Source: Sinosporangium album
GTDB lineage: Bacteria; Actinomycetota; Actinomycetes; Streptosporangiales; Streptosporangiaceae
NCBI RefSeq assembly: GCF_900100605.1
Contig: NZ_FNCN01000001.1
Location: forward strand, 1-64,000
Length of the DNA: 64,000 nucleotides
Reading direction: 5' to 3'
The notes under the pieces were generated by a model. The model was given only the letters and a program-made list of their open reading frames with translations, was not told where the DNA came from and made no database searches. Each line of letters opens with the position of its first letter. Position 1 is the first letter of the stretch. Shown here in pieces: positions 1 through 9,923 of the stretch. A program made the translations under genes and the position numbers.

Positions 1-288
1 CTGTTGGCGTTCGCCGCTTTTCCCCGTGAGACCTGGCGGCAGATCTGGTCCAACAATCCTCAGGAGCGGCTGAACAAGGAGATCAGGCGCCGCACCGATG
101 TGGTGGGCATCTTCCCGGACCGTGCTGCGGTCGTGCGTCTGGTGGGTGCGGTTCTGGCCGAGCAGACCGACGAGTGGATCGAGGGGCGGCGCTACATGGG
201 GCTGGACATCCTGGCCAAGGCCCGCCTGCGGGTTGTCGGCGGCGACACGGCCGCTCAGTATCCGCTCCCGCAGACGCTTACCGCTTAA
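1..288 (+). CDS. IS256-family (mutator-type) transposase, C-terminal part
   Basis: Only the last 95 codons are in the window; the frame is open to base 1. The block SNNPQERLNKEIRRRTDVVG followed by FPD and an Ala/Arg-rich helix, ending in WIEGRRYMGL, is the hallmark C-terminus of Transposase_mut (IS256) DDE transposases. It would move the element by a copy-out mechanism. Whether the N-terminal DDE residues are intact cannot be seen. It lies immediately upstream of, and has truncated, the RHS gene. Confidence 0.85.
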   Translation: MLAFAAFPRETWRQIWSNNPQERLNKEIRRRTDVVGIFPDRAAVVRLVGAVLAEQTDEWIEGRRYMGLDILAKARLRVVGGDTAAQYPLPQTLTA

Positions 289-343
289 CCTGCTGGAAGG
301 ATCACGCGGAGATCAGCTCTTACACCACTCCGCTGGACGTGAC
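1..343 (+). mobile_element. Right end of an IS256-family insertion sequence
   Basis: The window opens inside an IS256-type element. After the transposase stop (288) comes about 55 bp of non-coding end sequence that includes CTCTTACACCACTCCGCTGG, which resembles the terminal repeat of actinobacterial IS256 elements. The reading frame of the RHS protein becomes open from 343, directly after this end, so I place the junction near 343. The left end lies outside the window, so target duplication cannot be checked here. Confidence 0.7.
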
Positions 344-357
344 CGGCGGACGTCGAA

Positions 358-3300
358 GTGTCGGCGGGGGGAAGTGGACCCTTCGCCCGACTGGCGCGCG
401 GTCCGGGGGAGGAACTTGCGCTGTCGTGGTCCACCGAGCTGCCCAAGCCGGTGGTCAAAGACAATGTCGCGACCTTCGCCGACGCCGGAGGAACAGGGGT
501 CGATCTGGTGGTGACCACATCCTCGATCGGCATGCGGTACGACATTGTTCTGCGTTCGAGACCTCAGGGGCCGGTGGAGTTCAAGATCCCAATCAGCACC
601 AAGGGTCTACAGATCGGTAGAATCAAGGGGCGCCTTGATTTGACTGGCAAATCCGGCAAGATCCGTGCTCGTGGCAGCAAGCCGGTCATGTGGAGCGCGG
701 CCACTCCGGGGAAGGCCGGTTACCACAGTCGGCGTGGGGAGCGTGGGAAGCCTGGGGCGATCGCGCATGAGTTCATCGGTGAGGGAGATCGAACGACGCT
801 GGTCCTCAAACCGGACGCCGACTTCCTGTCCGATCCGGCCACACACTACCCAGTGACCGTTGACCCCACAGTTGTGCTGCCGATCAACGCTGATACCGAA
901 GTCGATAGCATCTATGGGAGCGCTCCTACAGGCCCTTATATGAGAGTCGGCACCGACATCGGCAACCAACGGGCCCGCGCCTACCTGAAATTTGACACCG
1001 CTGGCTTGCCAACCACGATCGCTGCGGCCAAGTTGACGCTGCGCAACGTCGACGCCCCTACCTGTGGCACCAACGTGGGCGATGGCATCCAGGTGCGACG
1101 CGTGACCGGCGCGTGGGATGCCAACATGATCGACTGGGCCACTCAGCCCACCAACACCACAACCGATGCGGTGTTGTCCAGGGAGGGCTCACAGGGCTAC
1201 ACGCCGGGAACATGCGGCTCGGGCTACATGAACTGGGACGTCACTGCCATCGTTCAGAAATGGGCAACGGGTACCGCCAATCATGGCCTGGTGCTTCGAG
1301 CTCCCACTGAGGGTGGGAATCCCAGCTACTGGGTTTACACCTCGTCTGAGGAGACGGTTGAGTTCAACTCTCCCCCGAAGCTGGCGGTGACCTACACCGT
1401 GCCGCCAACCGTGGGGACGCTGGCGGTCAGCCCCGGGCTGGGCGATCGTACCAACTCACTTACTCCGAGTCTGCTCGCCCAGCTCAAAGATGACGACGGC
1501 AACATGTTGACCGGCGAGTTCGAAGTGCAACGGGGAGGAGCGACGATCTGGACGGGCACGGTGGCTAATGTCGCTTCCGGGGGCGAGGCCAAGGCGACCA
1601 TTCCTGCGGTGACCTTGGCGGACGGCCAGCAGATCAGCTGGCGTGTACGGGCCTTTGACGGCACGACACATTCGCCCTACTCCGCTTGGCAGACGTTCAG
1701 CGTCGACATCAGTGTCCCGCAGCCGCCGGTCGTGTCCTGCGCGACCTATCCTGCGGGGGCTTGGACTGCTAAGCATGCGGCACCGGTCGACTGTACCTTC
1801 GACTCGCCGTCGGCTAACGTGACTGGATACACCTGGCGAATCGATGATGTACCCCAAGCTGCCACAGTGGTCGGCGACCCGGCGACGGCCAGTATTGATC
1901 CGGCCGAAGGGTGGCACACCCTAACGGTGCGGGCGAACAGCGTTTCCGGCACCTCGTCTGCCGATGCCACCTACGCCTTCGGTGTCGGAGTGGGTGAGGT
2001 AGTGAAGCCCGACTCGGGTGACCGTACCCAGGCGGCGGTCACGTTGGCCTCCCATGCGAAACCGGTCTACGCCACCGTACGGTATCAATACCGTTCCGAT
2101 CTAAGTGCCGGTGGTGTGTGGACGGACATTCCCGCCGCGCATGTGACCGTACCCGGTACCCCGGGAGCAATCTCGGGTTGGCCGCAGACACGTTCCGATA
2201 CCAGCAAGGACTTCGCCGACCTCACATGGGATTCGGCGACTACCCTCTCCACCCGCGGAGACGGTCCGGTCGAGATCCGCGCGTGTTTCAACGCGACGGA
2301 CGAGCAATGCTCCAAGGGGGTGCGATTCACTCTTGAACGCACCGCGTTCGGCGCTTCCTATGCAACGCACGGACTTGGCCCCGGCAGCGTGTCATTGCTC
2401 ACCGGCGACTACTCGATTTCCGCTGTGGATGCATCCACCTCTGAGCTGTCGGTTGGCCGGGGGCACACCACTCTGTCCCCGGCAGCCTCGGGAGTCTTCG
2501 GGCCAGGATGGACCGATTCCCTTCCGGTGGGATCTTCCGATGTTTCAGCGATGAAATTCAGTGATAAGTCGGCTAACGGGTTTGTACTCTTCACCGGCCC
2601 TGATGGCGCTCAACTAGCCTATACGGTGCAACCCGACGGCACATTCAAGGGAACCGGCGAGGCCATCGACGGGTCGGTTGTTGTGAGAGACAGCGCCACG
2701 CAATTCACACACACCAGCAGAGACGGGGTTAAGACCGTTTTCGGCCTGATCGGGAATGTGTGGAACATGACCTCGATCGATGAGCCGGGTGCGAATAATA
2801 CAATCACCTACCAGCACGACGGGCAGGGGCGTGTCACGCGAATTTTGGCACCTGTTCCCTCTGGCGTAAGTTGCTCCCCATCACCGGCCGCGGGTTGCCA
2901 GAGCATGCAGGTTGCCTATGCATCGGCGACGACCGCCACAGGAGTTGGCTCAGGGTGGGGCGACTTCTTAGGCCAGGTGGCCTCAGTCTCTTATACCGCA
3001 TTCGATCCGGTTAACTCCACTGTGAAGACCACAGTAATGGCGACATACCGCTATGACTCGACCGGTCATTTGCGCGCTGTCTCAGATCCGCGCACGAATC
3101 TGACGACGACGTACTACTACAACGGGCAAGGCCGAATCTCTCAGGTCGCCCCTCCCGGCCTTGTGCCGTGGACTATCGCATACGACAGCGCGGGCCGAAT
3201 CGCCCATGTGAGTCGCACCAGCCCGCAGGGCGAACTCATCGAGGCAGTCGCCTACGACCTGCCTATCGGAGGCAGTGGCGCTCCGATCGACTTGACCAGT

Positions 3301-6087
3301 GCCGCAACATCCACATGGGCGCAGAGCGCCGGTCTGCCGCGCATCGGCGCAGCGGTGTTCCCCCCATCCCGAGTGCCTGCGCGCAACAGTTCGGGTATCT
3401 ATACGCCAAGTGCTGCGGATTACCCGTATGCCTCGCTGACGTATCTAGACGTCAACGGCAGAGGGGTCAACACCGCTGCCTACGGCGCCGGTGCCTGGCA
3501 GATCTCGACCACCCGCTATGACAACACCGGCAACACCGTGTGGGAACTGTCGCCAGGCAATCGGGCTCAGGCGCTTGCGCCGACCCTCGACACCGACGCC
3601 GTCGTGTCCGGCATGGCCTCGTCGGCGGAGAGAGCCAATGCGCTCGCCAAGGTCACCACTTACAACAGCAAAGGCAACGTGATCAGAGAGATCGGGCCAG
3701 CACGCCGGATCACCCTGGTCTCCGGACGCGTCGTCTTCTCCGCTCGCCTGCTGACCGAGCATACCTATGACGAAGGCGCTCCGGCCGATCGCGTAGACGC
3801 GGGACTCGTTACCACGACCACCACAAAGCCCATAGTTCTGGATGGATCGGCCGCCGCCGGAGCAACCGACACTCAGACTGTGAAGACCGGCTATGACGCG
3901 ATCGTGCCGGGTGACCCCAGCGGCTGGGAGCTTTACCAGGCCACCAGCGAGAAGGAGATCGTGCCGGGCGGCCCAGACATCGTCCGCAGAACTCGATACG
4001 ACAGCGCTGCCCGCGAGGTTGAGCAGCGGATGCCTGCATCAAGTGGTTCCGACGCTGGGACTACAGTGTCCTCCTACTACTCTGTGGGACCCAACGGTGT
4101 GGCGGCCTGCGGAAACACGCCGCAGTGGGCCGGGAAACTATGTCGAACGGGTCCTGCTGCCCAACCGACGGGCAAAGCTCTCCCCGTCACAACGGTCACT
4201 TACGACTACTACGGTCAGACAGCGCAGTCTGTCGAGGACAATGGCACCGCAGTGCGCACCACCACCACCACCATTGATGTAGCCGGACGCCAGGTCACAA
4301 AGGACGTGGCGGTATCCCCGGTGGCGGCCGGCGGAACCTCCTTGCCGACTGTGACCTACACCTACGATCCGGCGACGGGCCAGCAGTCGGGAGTGACGGC
4401 GGGCGGTCAGTCGATCACCACAGTCCACGACGCCCTCGGGCGTGTGACGACCCAGACGAATGCCACCGGGACCACGGCCACGACCACTTATGATGCAGCA
4501 GGCAGAGTTGCCTCGCTTTCCGACGGGGTTGGCACGACCAGCTACGGCTATGACGGCAATGATGCCGACGGACGGGCTGAACGCCGCGGTCTGCCGACCA
4601 GCCTCTCGGCCGACACCCATGTATTCTTCGGCTCCTACGATGCCAACGGACAGTTGACGACCCAGGTCTACCCCGGAGGTCTGACCGCCTCCACACGCTA
4701 CGACTCGGTCGGACAGCAGGCAAAGTTGACCTACATCCGAAACACCACCACCTGGCTCGACTACACGATCCGCTATGACGTGACCGGTCGGATCTCTGAG
4801 CAAACCGGTCCGACGGGTGGCCAATCATTCACCTACGACGGTGCTGGCCGGTTGACGAAGGTCGCCGACACTCATGCCGGGACCTGCACCATTCGGACGT
4901 ACGCCTTCGACGTAAACTCCAATCGCACCGGTCTCATCACCTACCCGGGTGCCGCCGGCGGAAGCTGTTCCACTACGACCACTCCAGTGACGAGGTCGTC
5001 CGCCTTCGATTCCGCCGACCGCATCGTCGACGCGGGATATGCGTACGACAACTTCGGCCGCACGACCACGGTGCCCGGCTCGCACACAACCGGGGCGCAG
5101 CTCGGAGTCGGCTACTTCGCCAATGACATGGTGGCGAGCCTCACTCAGGAGTCCACGACCAAGACCTTCACTCTCGACCCGCTGGGGCGTCCCACGTCGG
5201 CCACGGTGAGCGGGCAGCACGCCTCGGGGACGATCACCAATCACTATGTCGGCAGCAGTGATTCGCCTGCATGGATCGGTGAGGCGAACGGCACCTGGAC
5301 GCGTAACGTCACCGCTTTCGGGGGGCTCGCCGCCACTCTCACGAACAACGGTACGCTAACGCTTCACCTCACCAATCCTCACAACGATGTGGTGGCCACC
5401 GCTGAAAGGTTGGGCAGCGGCGTCAACGCCTACTTCGAACAGACCGAGTATGGCGTGCCTCGCAGCGGTGATACGACCGGTGCCCGGCGCTACGGGTGGC
5501 TCGGCGGTTCCCAGAGGTCGGCGGAGGCGATGGCAGGCCTCATTCAGATGGGCGTGCGGTTGTACAACCCAGCCACGGGTAGGTTCCTTCAGGTTGATCC
5601 GGTCCCCGGAGGCAGCGCCAACGCATACGACTACGCTGCTGGCGATCCGGTTAACAAGTTCGATCTCAATGGGAAGTGGATAATCGACCACCGCCCCCAA
5701 TGCAATACAGCGGGCTGTGTTCATGCACAGCGCTGGTGCGACGGCAGAAACCGGTGCTCACTCGCTTGGGGCGTCAAATTGCGGGGCGTGGCGAGATCCG
5801 CCTATCGCGTTTCTCTCTATTACTCGATTTCCATCAACGGCAAGCACGTGGTCGGGCCCGCTTACTACGGCCACGACGAGCCCGGGACATATACTTTCCA
5901 CGGGTCGTGGGGCCTTCCTGGAGGCAGGCATGCGCGAGGTTACTACGCGTGCGGCATCTTCAACTTCCTCACCTGCCACATGTCTCCATTTTCACGGATC
6001 CGCATCGAGTTCTCTGGTAACTTGATCCTTCAAGGAGGGAGGAGGGCGCGCCTGTTCGGCTATGGAAGCTTCACTCGAAATAGCTGA
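358..6087 (+). CDS. DNRLRE/RHS-repeat wall-associated protein, 5'-truncated by IS256
   Basis: A giant secreted-type RHS protein. The available start is a GTG at 358, but the frame is open back to 343 where the IS256 end begins, and there is no signal peptide. The first residues (SAGGSGPFARL, then ELALSW) match an internal part of the usual N-terminal region, so the secretion signal and start have been lost. Order: beta-rich N-region; DNRLRE domain at about residues 175-345; Fn3-like modules to about 650; many YD/RHS repeats of the form YDxxGRxxxxxDxxG from about 850; RHS core PATGRFLQVDPVPGGSANAY near 1740; then NKFDLNGK and a variable tip of about 135 residues with several Cys and His. In this family the tip is often a toxin. 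I recognise no toxin fold in it. Probably not exported in its present form. Confidence 0.8.
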   Translation: MSAGGSGPFARLARGPGEELALSWSTELPKPVVKDNVATFADAGGTGVDLVVTTSSIGMRYDIVLRSRPQGPVEFKIPISTKGLQIGRIKGRLDLTGKSGKIRARGSKPVMWSAATPGKAGYHSRRGERGKPGAIAHEFIGEGDRTTLVLKPDADFLSDPATHYPVTVDPTVVLPINADTEVDSIYGSAPTGPYMRVGTDIGNQRARAYLKFDTAGLPTTIAAAKLTLRNVDAPTCGTNVGDGIQVRRVTGAWDANMIDWATQPTNTTTDAVLSREGSQGYTPGTCGSGYMNWDVTAIVQKWATGTANHGLVLRAPTEGGNPSYWVYTSSEETVEFNSPPKLAVTYTVPPTVGTLAVSPGLGDRTNSLTPSLLAQLKDDDGNMLTGEFEVQRGGATIWTGTVANVASGGEAKATIPAVTLADGQQISWRVRAFDGTTHSPYSAWQTFSVDISVPQPPVVSCATYPAGAWTAKHAAPVDCTFDSPSANVTGYTWRIDDVPQAATVVGDPATASIDPAEGWHTLTVRANSVSGTSSADATYAFGVGVGEVVKPDSGDRTQAAVTLASHAKPVYATVRYQYRSDLSAGGVWTDIPAAHVTVPGTPGAISGWPQTRSDTSKDFADLTWDSATTLSTRGDGPVEIRACFNATDEQCSKGVRFTLERTAFGASYATHGLGPGSVSLLTGDYSISAVDASTSELSVGRGHTTLSPAASGVFGPGWTDSLPVGSSDVSAMKFSDKSANGFVLFTGPDGAQLAYTVQPDGTFKGTGEAIDGSVVVRDSATQFTHTSRDGVKTVFGLIGNVWNMTSIDEPGANNTITYQHDGQGRVTRILAPVPSGVSCSPSPAAGCQSMQVAYASATTATGVGSGWGDFLGQVASVSYTAFDPVNSTVKTTVMATYRYDSTGHLRAVSDPRTNLTTTYYYNGQGRISQVAPPGLVPWTIAYDSAGRIAHVSRTSPQGELIEAVAYDLPIGGSGAPIDLTSAATSTWAQSAGLPRIGAAVFPPSRVPARNSSGIYTPSAADYPYASLTYLDVNGRGVNTAAYGAGAWQISTTRYDNTGNTVWELSPGNRAQALAPTLDTDAVVSGMASSAERANALAKVTTYNSKGNVIREIGPARRITLVSGRVVFSARLLTEHTYDEGAPADRVDAGLVTTTTTKPIVLDGSAAAGATDTQTVKTGYDAIVPGDPSGWELYQATSEKEIVPGGPDIVRRTRYDSAAREVEQRMPASSGSDAGTTVSSYYSVGPNGVAACGNTPQWAGKLCRTGPAAQPTGKALPVTTVTYDYYGQTAQSVEDNGTAVRTTTTTIDVAGRQVTKDVAVSPVAAGGTSLPTVTYTYDPATGQQSGVTAGGQSITTVHDALGRVTTQTNATGTTATTTYDAAGRVASLSDGVGTTSYGYDGNDADGRAERRGLPTSLSADTHVFFGSYDANGQLTTQVYPGGLTASTRYDSVGQQAKLTYIRNTTTWLDYTIRYDVTGRISEQTGPTGGQSFTYDGAGRLTKVADTHAGTCTIRTYAFDVNSNRTGLITYPGAAGGSCSTTTTPVTRSSAFDSADRIVDAGYAYDNFGRTTTVPGSHTTGAQLGVGYFANDMVASLTQESTTKTFTLDPLGRPTSATVSGQHASGTITNHYVGSSDSPAWIGEANGTWTRNVTAFGGLAATLTNNGTLTLHLTNPHNDVVATAERLGSGVNAYFEQTEYGVPRSGDTTGARRYGWLGGSQRSAEAMAGLIQMGVRLYNPATGRFLQVDPVPGGSANAYDYAAGDPVNKFDLNGKWIIDHRPQCNTAGCVHAQRWCDGRNRCSLAWGVKLRGVARSAYRVSLYYSISINGKHVVGPAYYGHDEPGTYTFHGSWGLPGGRHARGYYACGIFNFLTCHMSPFSRIRIEFSGNLILQGGRRARLFGYGSFTRNS

Positions 6088-6275
6088 CCGCTCAGGGAGC
6101 CTACTCCCAGGCGAATTCCTGGTCTAATGCACTGAGTGCTTGAGGCGATGCTCAGCCGCTCTAGTTGATCGATCGCACGCGTAGCCAAGGGTGGGCCGGT
6201 GTACACATCGGCCCACTCTGACGTAATACGAACCGGATTCTGCGGCCGTTCGGCATGGCGCAGGGAGGAGATGTC

Positions 6276-6653
6276 ATGGATGGTGATGACGTGAAGCAGG
6301 GTCTTGAGGTCGCTCTTTCGGTGGCCATACGGGATCTCGATCCCGATGTGCGGGCGAAGCATGAGTTCTGCATCGTCAGAGCCGGTCCGCGCGGTGACAT
6401 GTTTGTCGGGCTGGAGGACGGCAGGTTTTGGAGTGGCGGCACTCCGCTGTCGGCCGGCAATGAAGTTGAGGCTTTGAGTTCGGTCGCCGAGGGATTGCAA
6501 GACTGTCTGATGGAGGTTCTTTGGATAGTGTGGCCTGAATGCCCCCAGCACCGCTTCGGGCTTCATGTGGCAGTCCACAACAGCAAAGACGCGGTCTGGG
6601 AATGTCGAGGTGATCGTCGGCACACCGTGGCTTTGGTGGGTGGTCTGACCTGA
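6276..6653 (+). CDS. Small acidic protein, candidate immunity protein for the RHS tip
   Basis: 125 residues, no family recognised. The ATG at 6276 is chosen over an in-frame ATG at 6255 because GGGAGGAG sits 6-8 bases upstream. It begins MDGDDVKQGLEVALSVAIRD and is acidic in its first half. It lies about 190 bp downstream of the RHS gene on the same strand, the classical place for an RHS immunity gene, and is the only plausible coding sequence before the next IS remnants. The function is inferred from position only; a gene carried in with the neighbouring IS elements is the alternative. Confidence 0.45.
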   Translation: MDGDDVKQGLEVALSVAIRDLDPDVRAKHEFCIVRAGPRGDMFVGLEDGRFWSGGTPLSAGNEVEALSSVAEGLQDCLMEVLWIVWPECPQHRFGLHVAVHNSKDAVWECRGDRRHTVALVGGLT

Positions 6654-6839
6654 CAGGACGCAGGTCCGTGTGGCTACGAGCAGCGACATGCGTGAGTTTT
6701 TGGACGATTCGCTTACATGTCCGGTTGTAGCCGATGGCAGGGTCGTTCGACCGGTGCTCACGGATGAGCCTGCCCTCGACATGGCGCATTGAGGTGCCTC
6801 GAAGGTTCCGGACAGGTCCCCCGCTAGAGTGAACCCTTT

Positions 6840-7611
6840 TCATCCTCGGGCGACCTCGTAGTGCTGTAGAACTGCGATCGCCTTGCACATGTGTCCGGCC
6901 TTGCTCGGGCTGCAGCGGAGCCTGCGGAGGATACGCCAGCACTTGAGCTGCGCGTTCGCGCGTTCCCCCGGGCCGCGCAGGCGTGCGTGCGACCGGTTGG
7001 CCCGCTTCTGGGACTCGAGCTTGCCCTTCCCCTTGTAAGGCGTGACGACGGGCCCTCCCGCTCCCTGGTAGGCCTTGTCCGCAAGCACCGTCATCCCCGC
7101 CTGCTCCAGACGGCGGAGGATGCCCCACGCCCGGGCGGCGACCAGGTCGTGGACACTGCCGGGCAGCGCCCCCGACGTCCACAGGACAGCCCCTTCCGGC
7201 GAAGCTACGACCTGCACGTTCATCCCATGCGCGCGGTGCTTCACCGGAGAAGTACGGCCGATCGGCCCTCACCCGGTCCGTCCGGATGAGCGTCCCGTCC
7301 AGGACCAGGTAGAGCAGCCCGTCCCTCTCCGCCCTTCTCAACGCCTGCCCGAGTTCCGGGGACCGCGCGGACAGCAGCGCCACCGCCTCCTGCACGTACC
7401 GCCACGCGGTCGTGAGTGAGATCCCGAAACCGCCCCCGAGCTCGCGGAACGTCTCTCCTTTGCGCAGGTGGACCAGCACAAGCGGCGCCTGCCGCCCCGG
7501 ATTGAGGCGGCGCCGGACGGTTCCGACGGCCTTGCGGTGCCGGCGGATCAGACCGGCGACGTGGTTAAGGGTTCGGGAAGACAAATCGACGGCGGCACGG
7601 TAGAAAAGCAC
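6840..7611 (-). pseudogene. IS5-family transposase, frameshifted
   Basis: Reading leftward from a GTG at 7611, the N-terminal half (VLFYRAAVDLSS, then LRKGETFRELGGGFGISLTT with a helix-turn-helix look, then LDGTLIRTDRVRADRPYFSG) is in one frame. From about 7245 homology continues in another frame (KHRAHGMNVQVVASPEGAVL, then DKAYQGAGGPVVTPYKGKGK and PGERANAQLKCWRILRRLRC), ending at 6840. This is the two-part architecture of actinobacterial IS5 DDE transposases (DDE_Tnp_4), normally a single frame reading YFSGKHRAHG. One extra base at about 7246 breaks it. I found no convincing terminal repeats. It lies against, and seems to have removed the 3' end of, the IS701 gene. Confidence 0.75.
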
Positions 7612-8822
7612 TCGAAGCGTCCCGCTTGAGCCTGACACAGAGGGGGTCTCCGCGAGTGTGAGGCGGACCAGGCCTCTTGCGCTTTTGGGGCGTGCGCCGC
7701 GGTGACGGCCAGGTAGGCGTGGGCGAGCATCGCCAGGGTGATGTGGCGGTGCCAGGCGTCGAACCGCCGGACCTGGTAGTGGTCCAGCCCGGTCTCGTTC
7801 TTGGCCGAGGCGAAGCACTCCTCGATCGCCCAGCGGGCCCCCGCCACGCGGACCAGCTCCTCGACGGTCGTGCCCGCCGGCCCGTGGCACAGGTAGTAGG
7901 CGATCTCAAGCTCGCCCCTCCCGTTCGGGGCGAGGCTGCGGCGGGCCAGCAGCCACCGCCGGCAGCCGGGCTCGGCCCCGGCGTGCACGGTGGCCAGCGC
8001 CCAGTCGTACAGCCTGGGCCCCTTGGCGCCGTCTCCGCAGGACAGGCGCTTCCACGCCTCGGGCGGGGCGCCGGCCACCAGGGTGTCGGCCCGGGAACCC
8101 CCGCACCCCGCCCCGGCGGCCACGACCTGGCTTTTCGGCACGGCCACCACATAGCCCACCCCGCGCTGCTCCAGAAAAGCCCGGAACTTGGAGTCCATGC
8201 CGTACGCCTCGTCCGCCGTCACCCACCCGACCGGCGGCCCCGCCTCCAGGGCCCGCGCCAGCATCTGCCGCGCGAGCTCCGGCTTGGTCGCGAACCCCGC
8301 CTCGTCGGGGACGCCGGCCTTGCGGCAGCGGGGCCGGTCCCCCAGCCACGACTTCGGCAGGTACAGCTCGGCGTCGATCAGCGCCCGCCCGAGCGGGGAG
8401 GCGTAGGCGAGGAACACCCCGAGCTGGCAGTTCTCCGTCCGGCCCGCCGTGCCGGAGTACTGGCGCTGCACCCCGGCCGATCCGGTGCCCTTCTTCAGGA
8501 ACCCGGTCTCGTCCACGATCAGCACCGAGTCGCGGTGGCCGAGGTTGTCCACCACATAGGCCCGCAGGTCGGCCCGTACCTGGCGGGCGTCCCAGCGGGC
8601 GCTGTTCAGCAGCCGCTGCATCCGGTCCGGCGCGGAGTCCCCGGCCGCCTCCGCCAGCTGCCAGCCGTTCTTCCGCTCCACCGGGGCCAGCAGTCCCGTC
8701 ACATACGCCCGCGCCTGCCTGCGCGGCTCCACCCGCCCGAACCGGCCCGCCACCCGCGCGAACAGCGCGTCCAGCCCTGCCGCCCACGCCTGCAAATCGT
8801 CAGAGGTCACACTATCGGCCAC
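7548..8822 (-). pseudogene. IS701-family transposase, C-terminus lost
   Basis: Leftward gene from ATG 8822. The N-terminal 375 residues are typical of IS701 (DDE_5) transposases: VERKNGWQLAEAAGDSAPDR, LIVDETGFLKKGTGSAGVQR with the first catalytic Asp, WVTADEAYGMDSKFRAFLEQ, and ARWAIEECFASAKNETGLDH with the Glu. After HAPKA (about 7680) homology stops and the frame runs into IS5-type sequence, so the usual C-terminal 40-50 residues are missing. The left end of the element lies between 8823 and 8858, touching the stop codon of the oxygenase gene, so this IS marks the left border of the biosynthetic cluster. Confidence 0.75.
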
Positions 8823-8858
8823 GCCTCACACTATAGATCACGAAGCCTGGCTGTAGCA

Positions 8859-9899
8859 CTAGGCCATCAGGCGCGATCCGGGGCCCATGCGTTCGCCGGC
8901 GGAGCGGCGGAGGTCGCGGGTGATGCTCACGCGCTTCAGCCAGCGGTCGGTCCCGTCGTAGCGCGCCCGGAAGCGGGCTCGGCCGTGGACCGCGCGGTAG
9001 TTGTCGATGAAGCAGCACATGCCGGGCTCCAGCCGTACGTCGACCAGGCTTTTCTCGATGCAGGCCATCACGCGGTGCAGTGTGCCCTCGGCCTTGTCGT
9101 CGCCGGGCGCCGTGTACATGTAGGCGGGGTCGATGCGGAGGAAGGGGTCCGACCGGTCGCCGAAGAGGATGGGGATCGGGTCCGGGTCGGCGTCCATGCG
9201 CCGGATGCGGTCGAACGACCGCGTGCGCTCCAGGTCGGAGGAGGAGTTGTACTCCGGAAGGTGGGAGGTGTCGGGGCGGATGTAGAAGCGCGGCTCGAAC
9301 GCGCGCTCGACGTCCTCCGCGGCCAGCGCCGTTAGATCGACGGTGCCGACTGTGGTGCCCACCCGGTCGGGGTTGCGCAGGCACAGCAGTCCGACGTAGT
9401 CGGCGCGGTGCGGGTGGAACGCCTCTTCGGTGTGCCACATCAGCGGGGTGCTGCTGCCGGACCCGAGCTGCGCGTCCTCCTGCCCGGCGATGGGCAGGAT
9501 GTCGTGCACCAGGTCGCCGTCCTGCTGGGTGGCCCATCCGTAGACGTCGCCCAGCAGCGAGCTGTAGAGCACCAGCAGGAACTCCGTACGGCGCAGCGCC
9601 TCCGTACGGCTCTTGCCGCGCCAGTGGGCGGGGGTGGGGCCGATGCCGTGCTCGTCGATCTCGTTGCCGGCGATCAGCAGCGCGGCGGCTCCGGACCGCC
9701 GGGGCGGCCGGGCGGCGCTCTGCGGGGTGCGGAAGGTGTGCAGGGCCGTTCTCAGCCGGTGCGGCAGGTCGTGGGCGATCAGCCCGGCGTCGCCGAGGAA
9801 CGCCGGCTGGTCGGCCGCGGCGTAGGTCCTCTGAACGTCGGTCAGCAGACGGGCTATCGCTTGCCTTTCCTCCGGCGAAACGCGCAGCGTCGTCAGCAT
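8859..9899 (-). CDS. Fe(II)/2-oxoglutarate amino-acid beta-hydroxylase (VioC/AsnO-like)
   Basis: 346 residues of the clavaminate-synthase-like (TauD/TfdA) fold. The Fe ligands are His156 and Glu158 in WHTEEAFHPHRADYVGLLCL and His305 in FIDNYRAVHGRARFRARY; Arg319 in TDRW probably anchors 2-oxoglutarate. An HxE rather than HxD motif and the ADYVGLLCLRNPD segment are typical of the VioC, AsnO and enduracididine hydroxylase group, which hydroxylate C3 of free Arg, Asn or related amino acids. A GGAGAGG site lies 9 bases before ATG 9899. It follows the PLP-enzyme gene after 24 bp and the ATP-grasp gene, suggesting a module that makes and attaches a modified amino acid. The substrate is not readable. 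The stop abuts an IS701 remnant, so the last residues may be altered. Confidence 0.8.
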   Translation of the reverse strand: MLTTLRVSPEERQAIARLLTDVQRTYAAADQPAFLGDAGLIAHDLPHRLRTALHTFRTPQSAARPPRRSGAAALLIAGNEIDEHGIGPTPAHWRGKSRTEALRRTEFLLVLYSSLLGDVYGWATQQDGDLVHDILPIAGQEDAQLGSGSSTPLMWHTEEAFHPHRADYVGLLCLRNPDRVGTTVGTVDLTALAAEDVERAFEPRFYIRPDTSHLPEYNSSSDLERTRSFDRIRRMDADPDPIPILFGDRSDPFLRIDPAYMYTAPGDDKAEGTLHRVMACIEKSLVDVRLEPGMCCFIDNYRAVHGRARFRARYDGTDRWLKRVSITRDLRRSAGERMGPGSRLMA

Positions 9900-9923
9900 C
9901 TGTGGCCACCTCTCCGTGTCGGG

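Noticed and set aside
6670..6792. 40-codon rightward frame from GTG 6670 after the candidate immunity gene
   Set aside because: No ribosome site, weak third-position GC bias and no recognisable family; probably IS-flank DNA.
6781..7690. Terminal inverted repeats for the IS5-type element
   Set aside because: Only short G/C-rich partial matches near 6800 and 7650; not convincing by eye.
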